Positions 1-9,495 of a stretch of 64,000 nucleotides of DNA are shown here, in pieces. The DNA is from Thalassovita gelatinovora. Its GTDB lineage: Bacteria > Pseudomonadota > Alphaproteobacteria > Rhodobacterales > Rhodobacteraceae. The notes below the pieces were generated by a model, which saw only the letters and a list, made by a program, of their open reading frames with translations, ran no database searches and had not been told where the DNA came from. The DNA lies in assembly GCF_001458355.1 (NCBI RefSeq), contig NZ_CYSA01000018.1, forward strand, positions 1 to 64,000. Reading direction: 5' to 3'. The position numbers and the translations under genes were made by a program. Position 1 is the stretch's first letter; each line of letters opens with the position of its first letter.

Positions 1-198
1 AGTTTCTTCAAGCTCGCCGACGCCGAAGGTGCCCTTGCGGTGGCCGCCAATTCCCGGCCTGCCAAGGATCTGAACGATGCGATTGGGATCGAAACCGCAG
101 GCACCGCCGCGATCGGCAAAAAGCCGAGGGGCGGGATCGATCTGGATGTCGCGAATGTCGAAGACGAACCCGATTTCATCCGCGTCGCAAACGGATGA
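1..198 (+). CDS. C-terminal fragment of an unidentified protein
   Basis: An open frame runs from the first base to a TGA at 196-198 and encodes the last 65 residues of a protein whose start lies outside the window. The fragment begins SFFKLADAEG, then has an Ala-rich helix-like stretch and ends in an acidic tail (IDLDVANVEDEPDF). No catalytic motif is visible. Tails of this kind, a short hydrophobic FFKL end of a helix followed by a variable linker, occur at the C-terminus of methyl-accepting chemotaxis proteins, but this is only a weak suggestion. It is convergent with the aminotransferase gene that ends at 387. Confidence 0.5.
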   Translation, partial: SFFKLADAEGALAVAANSRPAKDLNDAIGIETAGTAAIGKKPRGGIDLDVANVEDEPDFIRVANG

Positions 199-311
199 GC
201 CGCGGCTTGTTTTGATGTCTGACCCTCGGCGCCGCGGGCAAATTGCGCGCGATGCCGGGGGCCGGGATCGCAGACAGATTCATGGGCGGCCGGGCAAAGG
301 GCCAAACCCAT

Positions 312-346
312 ATTACACTGAAAGCCAGTTCGGCTTTCAGTGTAAT
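312..346. terminator. Perfect 15-bp inverted repeat between convergent genes
   Basis: The left arm ATTACACTGAAAGCC (312-326) is exactly complementary to the right arm at 332-346, with a 5-base loop AGTTC. There is no clear T-run on either side, so it is not a classical intrinsic terminator. Its position between the 3' ends of two convergent genes suggests a bidirectional terminator or an mRNA-end stabiliser. It is followed directly by a C-rich segment and an AGAAG-containing tail that recurs elsewhere in the window (see 26713-26773). Confidence 0.5.
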
Positions 347-386
347 TCCCCCGCGGGATGTTTTCAGAAACAAGAAGGGCTGCGGC

Positions 387-1514
387 TCAGAGCACCTTGT
401 CGAGAACGGTTTTCAGCCGGGCCAGCGTGGCGTCGACATCGTAAAGCTTGTCGAGGCCGAACAGACCAAGCCGGAAGGTCATGAACCCTTCGGGTTCATC
501 GCAGGCCAGCGGCACGCCGGCCGCGATCTGCATCCCTTCGGCGGCGAATTTCTTGCCATTCTGAATTTCGGGATCGTCGGTATAGCTGACCACGACCCCC
601 GGTGCGCCGAAGCCTTCGGCAGCGACGGAAGTGACGCCTTTTTCGGCCAGCATCGCGCGGACGCCATCGCCCAGCGCCCATTGCGCCGCTTGCAGCTTGT
701 CAAACCCGAATTGCCGGGTTTCCAGCATGGTGTCGCGGAAGGCGCGCAGCGCATCGGTAGGCATGGTGGCGTGATAAGCATGACCGCCATCTTCATAGGC
801 CTGCATGATCGACCGCCATTTTTTCAGGTCCAGCGCGAAACTGTCAGAGGCGGTGTTTTCCAGCCGTTCAAGCGCGCGGTCGGACATCATCACCAACCCG
901 GTCGAGGGCGAGGCCGACCAACCCTTTTGCGGCGCCGAAATCAACACGTCAACACCGGTTTTTGCCATATCCACCCATGCGCAGCCGCTGGCGATACAAT
1001 CAAGTACCATCAACGCGCCGACCTCATGCGCGGCACTTGCCAGTGCGGCGATGTAATCCTCGGGCAGGATCAGCCCGGCAGAGGTTTCCACATGCGGGGC
1101 AAAGACCACATCCGGTTTCGCCTCGAGTATCGTCGCCACCACTTCGTCGACCGGAGCGGGGGCAAACGGGGCTTGAACACCGTTGCCGGTCTGACGCGCC
1201 TTGAACACAGTGGTTTTGGCGGCAAAGCCACCGGCGTCGAAAATCTGGCTCCAGCGATAAGAGAACCAGCCATTGCGCACGATCAACGCATGGGCATCGG
1301 CACCGAATTGGCGCGCCACTGATTCCATGCCATAGGTGCCACCACCGGGGATCAGCGCCACGCCTTGGGCGCCATAGACCTCTTTCAACATCCCCGAGAT
1401 ATCGCGCATCACCTGTTGGAAGACCGCCGACATATGATTGAGCGACCGATCGGTAAAGACAACGGAAAATTCCTGCAATCCATCTGGATCAACGGTATCA
1501 AGCAAAGCGGTCAT
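387..1514 (-). CDS. Class V aminotransferase (alanine/serine-glyoxylate aminotransferase-like)
   Basis: The 375-residue product has the fold-type I PLP layout of class V aminotransferases. A glycine-rich phosphate-binding loop (PGGGT, about 56-60) is followed by the PLP-pairing Asp172 in VLDCIAS and the Schiff-base Lys197 in SAPQKGW. The APQKG motif and the overall length fit the alanine-glyoxylate / serine-glyoxylate aminotransferase branch, which moves amino groups between small amino acids and glyoxylate or pyruvate in the cytoplasm. The exact substrate cannot be read from sequence. It lies 76 bp downstream of two same-strand Lrp/AsnC regulator genes, so co-transcription and amino-acid-responsive control are plausible. 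Confidence 0.85.
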   Translation of the reverse strand: MTALLDTVDPDGLQEFSVVFTDRSLNHMSAVFQQVMRDISGMLKEVYGAQGVALIPGGGTYGMESVARQFGADAHALIVRNGWFSYRWSQIFDAGGFAAKTTVFKARQTGNGVQAPFAPAPVDEVVATILEAKPDVVFAPHVETSAGLILPEDYIAALASAAHEVGALMVLDCIASGCAWVDMAKTGVDVLISAPQKGWSASPSTGLVMMSDRALERLENTASDSFALDLKKWRSIMQAYEDGGHAYHATMPTDALRAFRDTMLETRQFGFDKLQAAQWALGDGVRAMLAEKGVTSVAAEGFGAPGVVVSYTDDPEIQNGKKFAAEGMQIAAGVPLACDEPEGFMTFRLGLFGLDKLYDVDATLARLKTVLDKVL

Positions 1515-1590
1515 GTCGGGACTCCCAAATTCGGTTTCATGTTGGGTAGCGCGGTTTGGCGGCTTTGTCCAAGTCTATGACGGTATGCAA

Positions 1591-2045
1591 TCAACCCAGC
1601 GGGCCGGGGCGGCGTTCCTCGCTCATCAGCACGTTGGCTTCGACATCGCCCACCCCCGGCAAAGTCATGATCCGGCGCCGCAACACGCGTTCGAAATCGG
1701 CAATGTCGCGGGCGGTGATGCGCAGCCGGTAATCGAACATGCCAAGCACATGCTCGACCGTCTGCACCTCGGGGATGGCGGTCACGGCGCGTTCGAAATC
1801 TTCCAGGGAAACCCGCCCCTTGGTGGCCAGTTTCACGCCCAGGAACACGGTCACGCCGAAGCCTAGTTTTTCGCGGTCCAGATCAAGCTTGCGCCCGGCG
1901 ATTACGCCACTGTCCTGCAATCGTTTGATCCGCCGCCATGTGGCGGGCTGCGACAGACCGAAACGGCGACCCAACGCGCCTGCGTTCTGGGTCGCGTCTT
2001 CGGCCAGGGCGCGCAGGATGCTGCGGTCAATGTCATCCAGTTCGA

Positions 2046-2049
<4 letters not shown>
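1591..2049 (-). CDS. Lrp/AsnC family transcriptional regulator (second of a tandem pair)
   Basis: The 152-residue protein has the two-domain Lrp layout. An N-terminal helix-turn-helix (about residues 5-50, LDDIDRSILRALAED then LSQPATWRRIKRLQ) precedes a C-terminal RAM-type ligand-binding and oligomerisation domain (about 65-145). Proteins of this family sense amino acids and act as multimers on promoter DNA. Its start codon overlaps the stop of the upstream Lrp gene by 4 bp, so the two are translationally coupled. The pair sits between ilvC and an aminotransferase gene, which suggests amino-acid metabolism as the target. The ligand is unknown. Confidence 0.88.
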
Positions 2050-3657
<1,608 letters not shown>

Positions 3658-3677
3658 GCGTCATACCAGATGCTTTG

Positions 3678-3708
3678 AAAGCCCCCGGTTCGCCGGGGGC
3701 TTTTTCTT
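3678..3708 (+). terminator. Intrinsic terminator of ilvC
   Basis: The arms AAAGCCCCCGG and CCGGGGGCTTT flank a TTCG tetraloop and run straight into TTTTTCTTT. It lies 20 bp past the ilvC stop codon and is a strong rho-independent terminator. Its reverse strand could partly serve the convergent folP gene. Confidence 0.92.
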
Positions 3709-3773
3709 TGGATCGTACATATCGGGTTGAAGCTGCGCTTAGAGCGGCAAACTCTGCATGGGGTAGAACCAAG

Positions 3774-4775
3774 TCAGCCCGTCACCGCCTGCCACAGGTT
3801 CAGCGCTGAGCGGGTTTCAAAAACGTCATGCACCCGCAACACCTGAACCCCTTGCGCCACCGCCGCCAGCGCCAGCGCCACCGATCCGGCAGCACGGTCC
3901 GCTGGATCGGGCGCATTGCCCAAGGTGCCGATGAATTTCTTGCGCGACACCCCCAGCAGGATCGGACAGCCAAGGCTGTGAAACAGGCTGATCCGTTTCA
4001 GCAAGGCCAGATTGTGATCCAGCGTCTTGCCGAACCCGATGCCGGGATCGACCATGATCTGCGTCCGGTCAATACCGGCGGCCAGCAACGCGTCGATCCT
4101 TGCGGCAAGGAAATCATAGACATCCAGCAGAACGTCATCGTAATGCGGCGCGGCCTGCATGGTTTCGGGATCGCCCTGCGCATGCATGACACAGACCGGT
4201 ACCCCCTTGTTGCCGCAATAAAGGGCAAGCCCGGGATCGAAGGTAAACCCGGCTACATCGTTGACCAAATCGGCCCCCGCCTCGATCGCGGCTTGCGCCA
4301 CCGGGCATTTGCGGGTGTCGATCGATATCGGCATCTCCATTTCTGCCCGGATCGCCTGAATCACCGGGGCGGTGCGGTGGATTTCGTCGTCAATGGGCAC
4401 TTCGACCGCGCCGGGACGGGTCGATTCACCACCGATATCGATGATATCCGCGCCCTGCCCGGCCATTGTCCGGGCATGGGCCAACGCCCGTTCCGGCGCA
4501 TCATACTGCCCGCCATCGGAAAAACTGTCCGGGGTGACGTTCAAAATACCCATGACACGCGGCGCCGAAATATCCAGTCCCGCGATGGGCGCATGAACGG
4601 CGGTCAGGCGCTGCAAAACCGCATCTGGCGCGTGCCGTGCGGGGCAACGCTGCGGCGCACGGTCGCGCGACAGGACTTCGACATCCTGAAACCAAGCCCA
4701 GCCGCCTGCCAGCGGATAGGCGTCATCTGGCCGGCAGGGATCAGATTGCACGAGAGGGCGATAATACTGTGTCAT
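3774..4775 (-). CDS. folP: Dihydropteroate synthase
   Basis: This enzyme joins dihydropterin pyrophosphate and p-aminobenzoate in folate synthesis and is the target of sulfonamides. The TIM-barrel core is clear: MGILNVTPDSFSDGG (first pterin-binding loop), IDIGGESTRPG, the DTRK and NDVAGF strands, and the C-terminal LLGVSRKKFIG and LRVHDV motifs. The product from the chosen ATG at 4775 is 333 residues, longer than the roughly 280 of typical FolP because of about 75 extra N-terminal residues. A TTG at 4793 in the same frame is an alternative start. It follows folB by 39 bp on the same strand, forming a folB-folP operon. Confidence 0.95.
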   Translation of the reverse strand: MTQYYRPLVQSDPCRPDDAYPLAGGWAWFQDVEVLSRDRAPQRCPARHAPDAVLQRLTAVHAPIAGLDISAPRVMGILNVTPDSFSDGGQYDAPERALAHARTMAGQGADIIDIGGESTRPGAVEVPIDDEIHRTAPVIQAIRAEMEMPISIDTRKCPVAQAAIEAGADLVNDVAGFTFDPGLALYCGNKGVPVCVMHAQGDPETMQAAPHYDDVLLDVYDFLAARIDALLAAGIDRTQIMVDPGIGFGKTLDHNLALLKRISLFHSLGCPILLGVSRKKFIGTLGNAPDPADRAAGSVALALAAVAQGVQVLRVHDVFETRSALNLWQAVTG

Positions 4776-4814
4776 GGCACCCGAAATGCGCAATCACGCG
4801 ACAAAACGCAAGCC

Positions 4815-5735
4815 TCAGAGCAGCCGCACATCAGACCCCAAGACCCGCAGCGGCAAGTCGGGCGCGTCGGGCAGGTCTTCTCCGATCACCAGCATGTCGG
4901 CAGCTTGTATTTGCCGGGCGAACCACAGCACCAGCGCCAGTGCATCATGCGGCGGGGCCGACGGGCCATCGACCGCATCCAGCACGATCTTGGATGGGGC
5001 CCAGACGCTGATCTGGTCGTTTTTCATCGCCCAATCCAGTTCGGTGCGCGTGTTCACCACCATGCAGCGCGAGTCACGCGCGGCCAGAACCCAGGCGTTT
5101 TGTTCGATCGACAGCAGATCTATTCGCCGCTGCGCCAAAGGATGATCCGCGTGCGGCGCGGACAGGTCGGGCGTGCCGATACACAGGATCGTCGGGCGGT
5201 GTTCCGCCTGCAACTGATCGATCCAGCCGGACAGTAGCGGCGACTGGATCGCGGCATTTGACAGGTAGACAACTTGCGGATGCGGGCGTTCTTCATCCAG
5301 CGGGGCGTCTGTCCGTGGCGCACGGGACCGGACGATTTCCACCCCCAACGCGCCCGGACCGCGATCCAGCTTTTCGATCCGCACAAAGACTCGTTCGGCC
5401 TGCGGTTCGGTCAGGATTCGCTGCGCAATCCGGTCGGCCAGCGTTTCCAGCAGATTAAGCCGTTCGGCAGCCAGTTCATGCGCGATCGCTTCGGTCACCT
5501 TGTCATAGGACAGGATGCGGTCGACATCGTCATCCACCGGCCCCGTGAGAGGCCGGACTTCAACCACGATATTGAAACAAATCCGTTGGGTCGTCCCGCG
5601 TTCGGCTTGAAACGCGCCGATTTCGACATCGACGATGTGATCGCGCAACGATATCCGGTCCAACGGCCCTTCGGGCGCAGTGCCTTCAGATCGTTCCGTC
5701 GGGTGGGCGAAAGCCCATTTGATTTCATGGCTCAT
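4815..5735 (-). CDS. folB: Dihydroneopterin aldolase with C-terminal extension
   Basis: Residues about 25-138 form a FolB domain. ISLRDHIVDVEIGAFQAERG carries the pterin-binding glutamate region, LSYDKV and ETLADRIAQRIL follow, and VFVRIEKLDRGPGALGVEI contains the conserved lysine near residue 122. The enzyme cleaves dihydroneopterin to 6-hydroxymethyl-dihydropterin for FolP, encoded next door. Standard FolB is about 120 residues; here an additional domain of about 160 residues (150-306) follows, with alternating strands and helices (VVYLSNAAIQSP, TILCIGTPDLS, MVVNTRTELDWAM, DMLVIGEDLPD). It resembles part of an alpha/beta kinase-like fold. Its role is not known to me; I believe similar long forms occur in relatives. 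Confidence 0.88.
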   Translation of the reverse strand: MSHEIKWAFAHPTERSEGTAPEGPLDRISLRDHIVDVEIGAFQAERGTTQRICFNIVVEVRPLTGPVDDDVDRILSYDKVTEAIAHELAAERLNLLETLADRIAQRILTEPQAERVFVRIEKLDRGPGALGVEIVRSRAPRTDAPLDEERPHPQVVYLSNAAIQSPLLSGWIDQLQAEHRPTILCIGTPDLSAPHADHPLAQRRIDLLSIEQNAWVLAARDSRCMVVNTRTELDWAMKNDQISVWAPSKIVLDAVDGPSAPPHDALALVLWFARQIQAADMLVIGEDLPDAPDLPLRVLGSDVRLL

Positions 5736-5846
5736 GACGGTCTCCGGTCGCAGCGTTTTGGCGGCATCCTACCGGTGTAAGCAGCCGCAGTACATGCGCC
5801 TGCGGCAGAAGACACGCCAATCACGTCACGCAACCAACAACTCTGG

Positions 5847-6464
5847 TCAGTTTTGCGAAATCTCAGTCGATGAACGGTAGAAATGGTGCACACCGATCGT
5901 AGCGGTACGATCGAATTTTCGCGCCCAGCGCGGCAGAACCGCCTTAGTGTGGTAATAGGTGGCCCCCCCCGTCAATTCACGCGCAACGCCGTTCACCATC
6001 AGCTTGGCCACCTTGCCAACCTGACGATAGGCGTCATGTTCGACAATGACTTCTTGATGGCCGTCACAGGTATAGGTGAACTGGCACTGATATTTCCGGC
6101 CGGTGCCCTGATGCACCACATCGCAAACGGTATCGGGGAAACGCGGGCTGTCGACGCGGTTCATGATCACTTCGGCAACTGCGAATTGCCCCTTTACGCT
6201 TTCTCCGCGCGCTTCGAAATACAGCGCTTCGGCCAAGCATTGCCATTCCTCGCCACCCTTGGCGGCAGGCAGGCCCTGAAGGAAGCCACTGGTATAGGCG
6301 ATCTTGGTCTTCTTGCGCGACGGGTTGAACAAGCCGTCAAGCTTGGCACCGCGCAGACCGAACAGGCCACGCTGTTCTTGTTTCAACACCTGATCGACTG
6401 GGGTTTCAGCCAAAGCAGGACCCGCCGTCAGAGCGGCCAGAAGGATCGCCAGAAAAATACGCAT
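5847..6464 (-). CDS. SleB/CwlJ-type cell wall hydrolase, secreted
   Basis: The 205-residue protein starts with a signal peptide (MRIFLAILLAALTAGPALAE, cleavage near 20) and has a C-terminal Hydrolase_2 (SleB-like) domain: CLAEALYFEARGE with the catalytic-type glutamate, AVAEVIMNRV, CDVVHQG and GATYYHTKAVLPRWA. SleB-type enzymes are lytic transglycosylases acting on peptidoglycan in the periplasm. The start at 6464 is preferred over an ATG five codons upstream because GGAG lies at the right distance and the signal peptide then begins directly. A run of eight C on the + strand (5963-5970) lies inside the coding sequence and is a potential slippage site. Confidence 0.85.
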   Translation of the reverse strand: MRIFLAILLAALTAGPALAETPVDQVLKQEQRGLFGLRGAKLDGLFNPSRKKTKIAYTSGFLQGLPAAKGGEEWQCLAEALYFEARGESVKGQFAVAEVIMNRVDSPRFPDTVCDVVHQGTGRKYQCQFTYTCDGHQEVIVEHDAYRQVGKVAKLMVNGVARELTGGATYYHTKAVLPRWARKFDRTATIGVHHFYRSSTEISQN

Positions 6465-6635
6465 AATCTTGTTCTCCATACTGCAAGGGTCCGTTTGGAC
6501 ACGCAGAACAAGCGGTCACATATTCAAAAATGAACGTGTCGTCCACCCATAGGGGAAAAAGGCCGCAACGTTAAAAAAATCAACGGCAACAAACAAGTCA
6601 TAAAATTGACAATAATTATTAATTTCACCAGAGCC

Positions 6636-9233
6636 TTAGGGCTTTTTGATGGTGATCCTGTCCTTTACGGCTAGTTGTGCCGCCGCCAAACGTGCAACCG
6701 GCACTCGGAATGGTGAACAGCTGACATAATTGAACCCGGCATCGCGGCAGAAGGCGATTGATTCGGGGCTGCCGCCATGTTCACCGCAGATCGACAGAAC
6801 CAGATCGGGCCGCACCGCACGGCCCCGTTCGGCCCCGATTTGCAGCAATTCGCCAACGCCATCGGTGTCCAGATCGTGAAACGGGTCTTCGGGAAAAACA
6901 CCCTGTTGCACATAGGTCGACATGAACCGCCCAGCATCGTCGCGCGACAATCCGTAAGTCATCTGGGTCAGATCGTTGGTGCCGAAAGACAGGAAGGAAA
7001 CATGCGGCGCAATTTCACCGGCCCGCAGCGCAGCGCGCGGCGTTTCCACCATCACCCCCAGGCGATAGGTGAAATCCCGGCCTTTTTCATTGCGCACCGC
7101 AGCGGCCACCGCATCGACACGGGTCTTCACCAATTCGACTTCGCGCTTGGCGCTGACCAGCGGGATCATGATTTCCGGCACCACCGGTTCGCCTTCACGG
7201 CTAGCTTCGATCGTGGCTTCGAAAATCGCGCGCGCCTGCATGTCATAGATTTCCGGCACGGTGATGCCCAAACGCACCCCACGCATCCCCAGCATCGGGT
7301 TGTATTCGGTCAAGGCTTCGACCCGCCGGGTCACGTCCGACAGCGGCAGATCCAGCGCCTCGGCCAATTCCCGATGCCCGGCCCGGTCATGCGGCAGGAA
7401 TTCATGCAAGGGCGGGTCAAACAGGCGGATACAAACCGGCTGCCCCTGCATGATGCGGAAAAGCTCGATGAAATCAGCGCGTTGCATCGGCAGCAACCGT
7501 TCCAGAGCCGCTGCGCGGTCCTGCGAAGTATCGGCGAAGATCATTTCGCGCATCACCGTCAACCGGTCGCCTTCGAAAAACATGTGTTCGGTTCGGCACA
7601 GCCCGATCCCCTGCGCTTTGAAATTGCGCGCGGTCTGCGCATCGGCGGGGGTGTCGGCATTGGCGCGCACACCGATATCGCGGAATTCATCCGCCCAGAT
7701 CATCAGCGTCTGGAACGCATCGTCCTGCGCCGCTTTCATCAGCGGTGGTTCACCGGCCAAAATGTCACCATTGGTGCCATCGATGGTGATGATGTCGCCT
7801 GCGCGCAATTCGCGCCCGTCCGGTGCGGTTATAACTTTGCGGCGCAGATGGACTTTCAACGCCGAGGCCCCCACCACGCATGGCAACCCCATCCCGCGCC
7901 CGATCACCGCAGCGTGGCTGGTCATGCCGCCGCGTTCGGTCAGAACGGCAGCCGCCGCGTGCATACCGCGAATATCTTCGGGGCTGGTTTCGCGGCGCAC
8001 CAGAACACAGGCCTCACCGTGGGCGGCGCTGGCCTGCGCTTCGGCTGCGGAAAACACGATCTTGCCGCTGGCCGCGCCCGGGCTGGCTGCGATGCCCGAA
8101 GCCAGCCGGTCGCGCGGCGCATCCGGGTCGACCTGACGGTGCAGCAATTCATTGATCGCCCGCGGATCGACCCGGGTCAGCGCTTCTTCACGCGGGATGA
8201 TGCCATCTTCGGCCAGCGACACTGCAATACGGATCGCGGCATGGGCGTTGCGGGCCACCCGCACCCCGTCGAGAATATGAAGCCGGCCGTTTTCGATGGT
8301 GAATTCGGCCTGCATTTCTTCGCGCAGGCGTATCCGCATCAGTCTGGTATGTTCGATCAGTTGATCGAACGCTTCGGGGGCCAGTTCCTGCAACGACGGC
8401 CCGCGCGGATCGCGTTCCAGAAACAGCGCGGCCGATTGCTGCGCCAACGCGTCGCGGCCTTGGGATTGCGACAGGTAGCGGCCGGTAATCTTGCGATCCC
8501 CAGTCTTGGAATTGACCAGTTGGATCACCCCCGAACCGCATTCCCCCTGTCCCATGCCATGGGCCATTTCCTGCACCACCAGGCCAAGCCCGGCATCGGC
8601 GGGGGCCCCTTTGGCCTGCCGCAGCAGCCGCGCAGTAGTCCCTTCCCAGGCCCGCGCCATCGACCGCAGCACTTCCAGCAACTGAACCGCCGGGTCTTGC
8701 GGAAACTCTTCCTCGGTTTCTTCTTCGTAGGCGCGCAGCGTTTCGGTCAGGCTGTCGGGATCATCCTGCGCGATATGGTCGAACATATCTGGGTCCAGCC
8801 GGGCCACGTGAATCGCATAGGACTGGACAAAGCGCCGATACATCGCCGTGGCCGCATCCCGGCCCAATTGATCGCACAGGTCGATATACCGCGCGTCGTT
8901 GATGCCGATATTCAGGATGGCCCCCGGCCCGCCCCAATCGGGATCTTCCGAGGACGGGCGCACGCAAAGCAGCGCCTGATCACTGAACGGGGCCATCAGC
9001 GCCGCCATATCCGGCGATTCACCGGACGCGATCCGATGCACTTCATCAAAGCTCAGCGCGACGGTTTTCGGCACCGGCAAATCCAGTCGGACCAGACGCT
9101 GAAGACATTTCGCACGCCCGCCATGGGTCTCGTTGGCGACTGGCGCGGTGGGGGTGATGAAGGTGATGTCCTGATCTTGCTGCACTGCGGCGACCTTTCT
9201 TGGTTGACGCAGAATACGCCGGATCAGGGGCAT
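6636..9233 (-). CDS. Pyruvate, phosphate dikinase-like enzyme with divergent ATP-grasp half
   Basis: From the ATG at 9233 the product is 865 residues. The central phosphohistidine domain is intact (TSPEDIRGMH, then GGMTSH with His440). The PEP/pyruvate TIM barrel is also intact: GIGLCRTEHMFF with Arg547, RLFDPPLHEFLP, SFGTNDLTQMTYGLSRDD and SICGEHGG with Cys816. The N-terminal nucleotide-binding half is unlike standard PPDK. The usual RSGA.SMPGMMDTVLNLG element reads RPSSEDPDWGGPGAILNIG, and the GE(F/Y)L element that carries a metal/ATP glutamate reads GRYL (251-254). The gene follows glyS on the same strand after 262 bp. PPDK interconverts PEP and pyruvate; whether this copy uses ATP in the usual way is uncertain. 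Confidence 0.82.
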   Translation of the reverse strand: MPLIRRILRQPRKVAAVQQDQDITFITPTAPVANETHGGRAKCLQRLVRLDLPVPKTVALSFDEVHRIASGESPDMAALMAPFSDQALLCVRPSSEDPDWGGPGAILNIGINDARYIDLCDQLGRDAATAMYRRFVQSYAIHVARLDPDMFDHIAQDDPDSLTETLRAYEEETEEEFPQDPAVQLLEVLRSMARAWEGTTARLLRQAKGAPADAGLGLVVQEMAHGMGQGECGSGVIQLVNSKTGDRKITGRYLSQSQGRDALAQQSAALFLERDPRGPSLQELAPEAFDQLIEHTRLMRIRLREEMQAEFTIENGRLHILDGVRVARNAHAAIRIAVSLAEDGIIPREEALTRVDPRAINELLHRQVDPDAPRDRLASGIAASPGAASGKIVFSAAEAQASAAHGEACVLVRRETSPEDIRGMHAAAAVLTERGGMTSHAAVIGRGMGLPCVVGASALKVHLRRKVITAPDGRELRAGDIITIDGTNGDILAGEPPLMKAAQDDAFQTLMIWADEFRDIGVRANADTPADAQTARNFKAQGIGLCRTEHMFFEGDRLTVMREMIFADTSQDRAAALERLLPMQRADFIELFRIMQGQPVCIRLFDPPLHEFLPHDRAGHRELAEALDLPLSDVTRRVEALTEYNPMLGMRGVRLGITVPEIYDMQARAIFEATIEASREGEPVVPEIMIPLVSAKREVELVKTRVDAVAAAVRNEKGRDFTYRLGVMVETPRAALRAGEIAPHVSFLSFGTNDLTQMTYGLSRDDAGRFMSTYVQQGVFPEDPFHDLDTDGVGELLQIGAERGRAVRPDLVLSICGEHGGSPESIAFCRDAGFNYVSCSPFRVPVARLAAAQLAVKDRITIKKP

Positions 9234-9495
9234 GGCAAGCCCGATCGGGAATTCGGGCGATACGCCAATGCCCGATGCGGCTGAAATGCTGCTACGATGC
9301 CTGACTGGGGGGGGGATCCCTCGCCACCGGTCGTCAACACCCGCCTGCTTCCGCCCACGAAAACGCCCCAATCAAAGCGTTTCATCGTTCCTGAAATACT
9401 CCCGACGGAGGCGGTCCCGAAGGAAAATCCAGAAAGGATTTTCCCAAGGTATCAAGCGCCCGCAAAGGCACGCAATCTGATCAACGCCCGGCCAC

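Noticed and set aside
6777-9284. An 835-codon open frame on the + strand antisense to the dikinase-like gene
   Set aside because: It has no recognisable domain, is rich in His/Arg/Gln as expected for an antisense frame of a GC-rich gene, and the opposite strand shows clear PPDK motifs.
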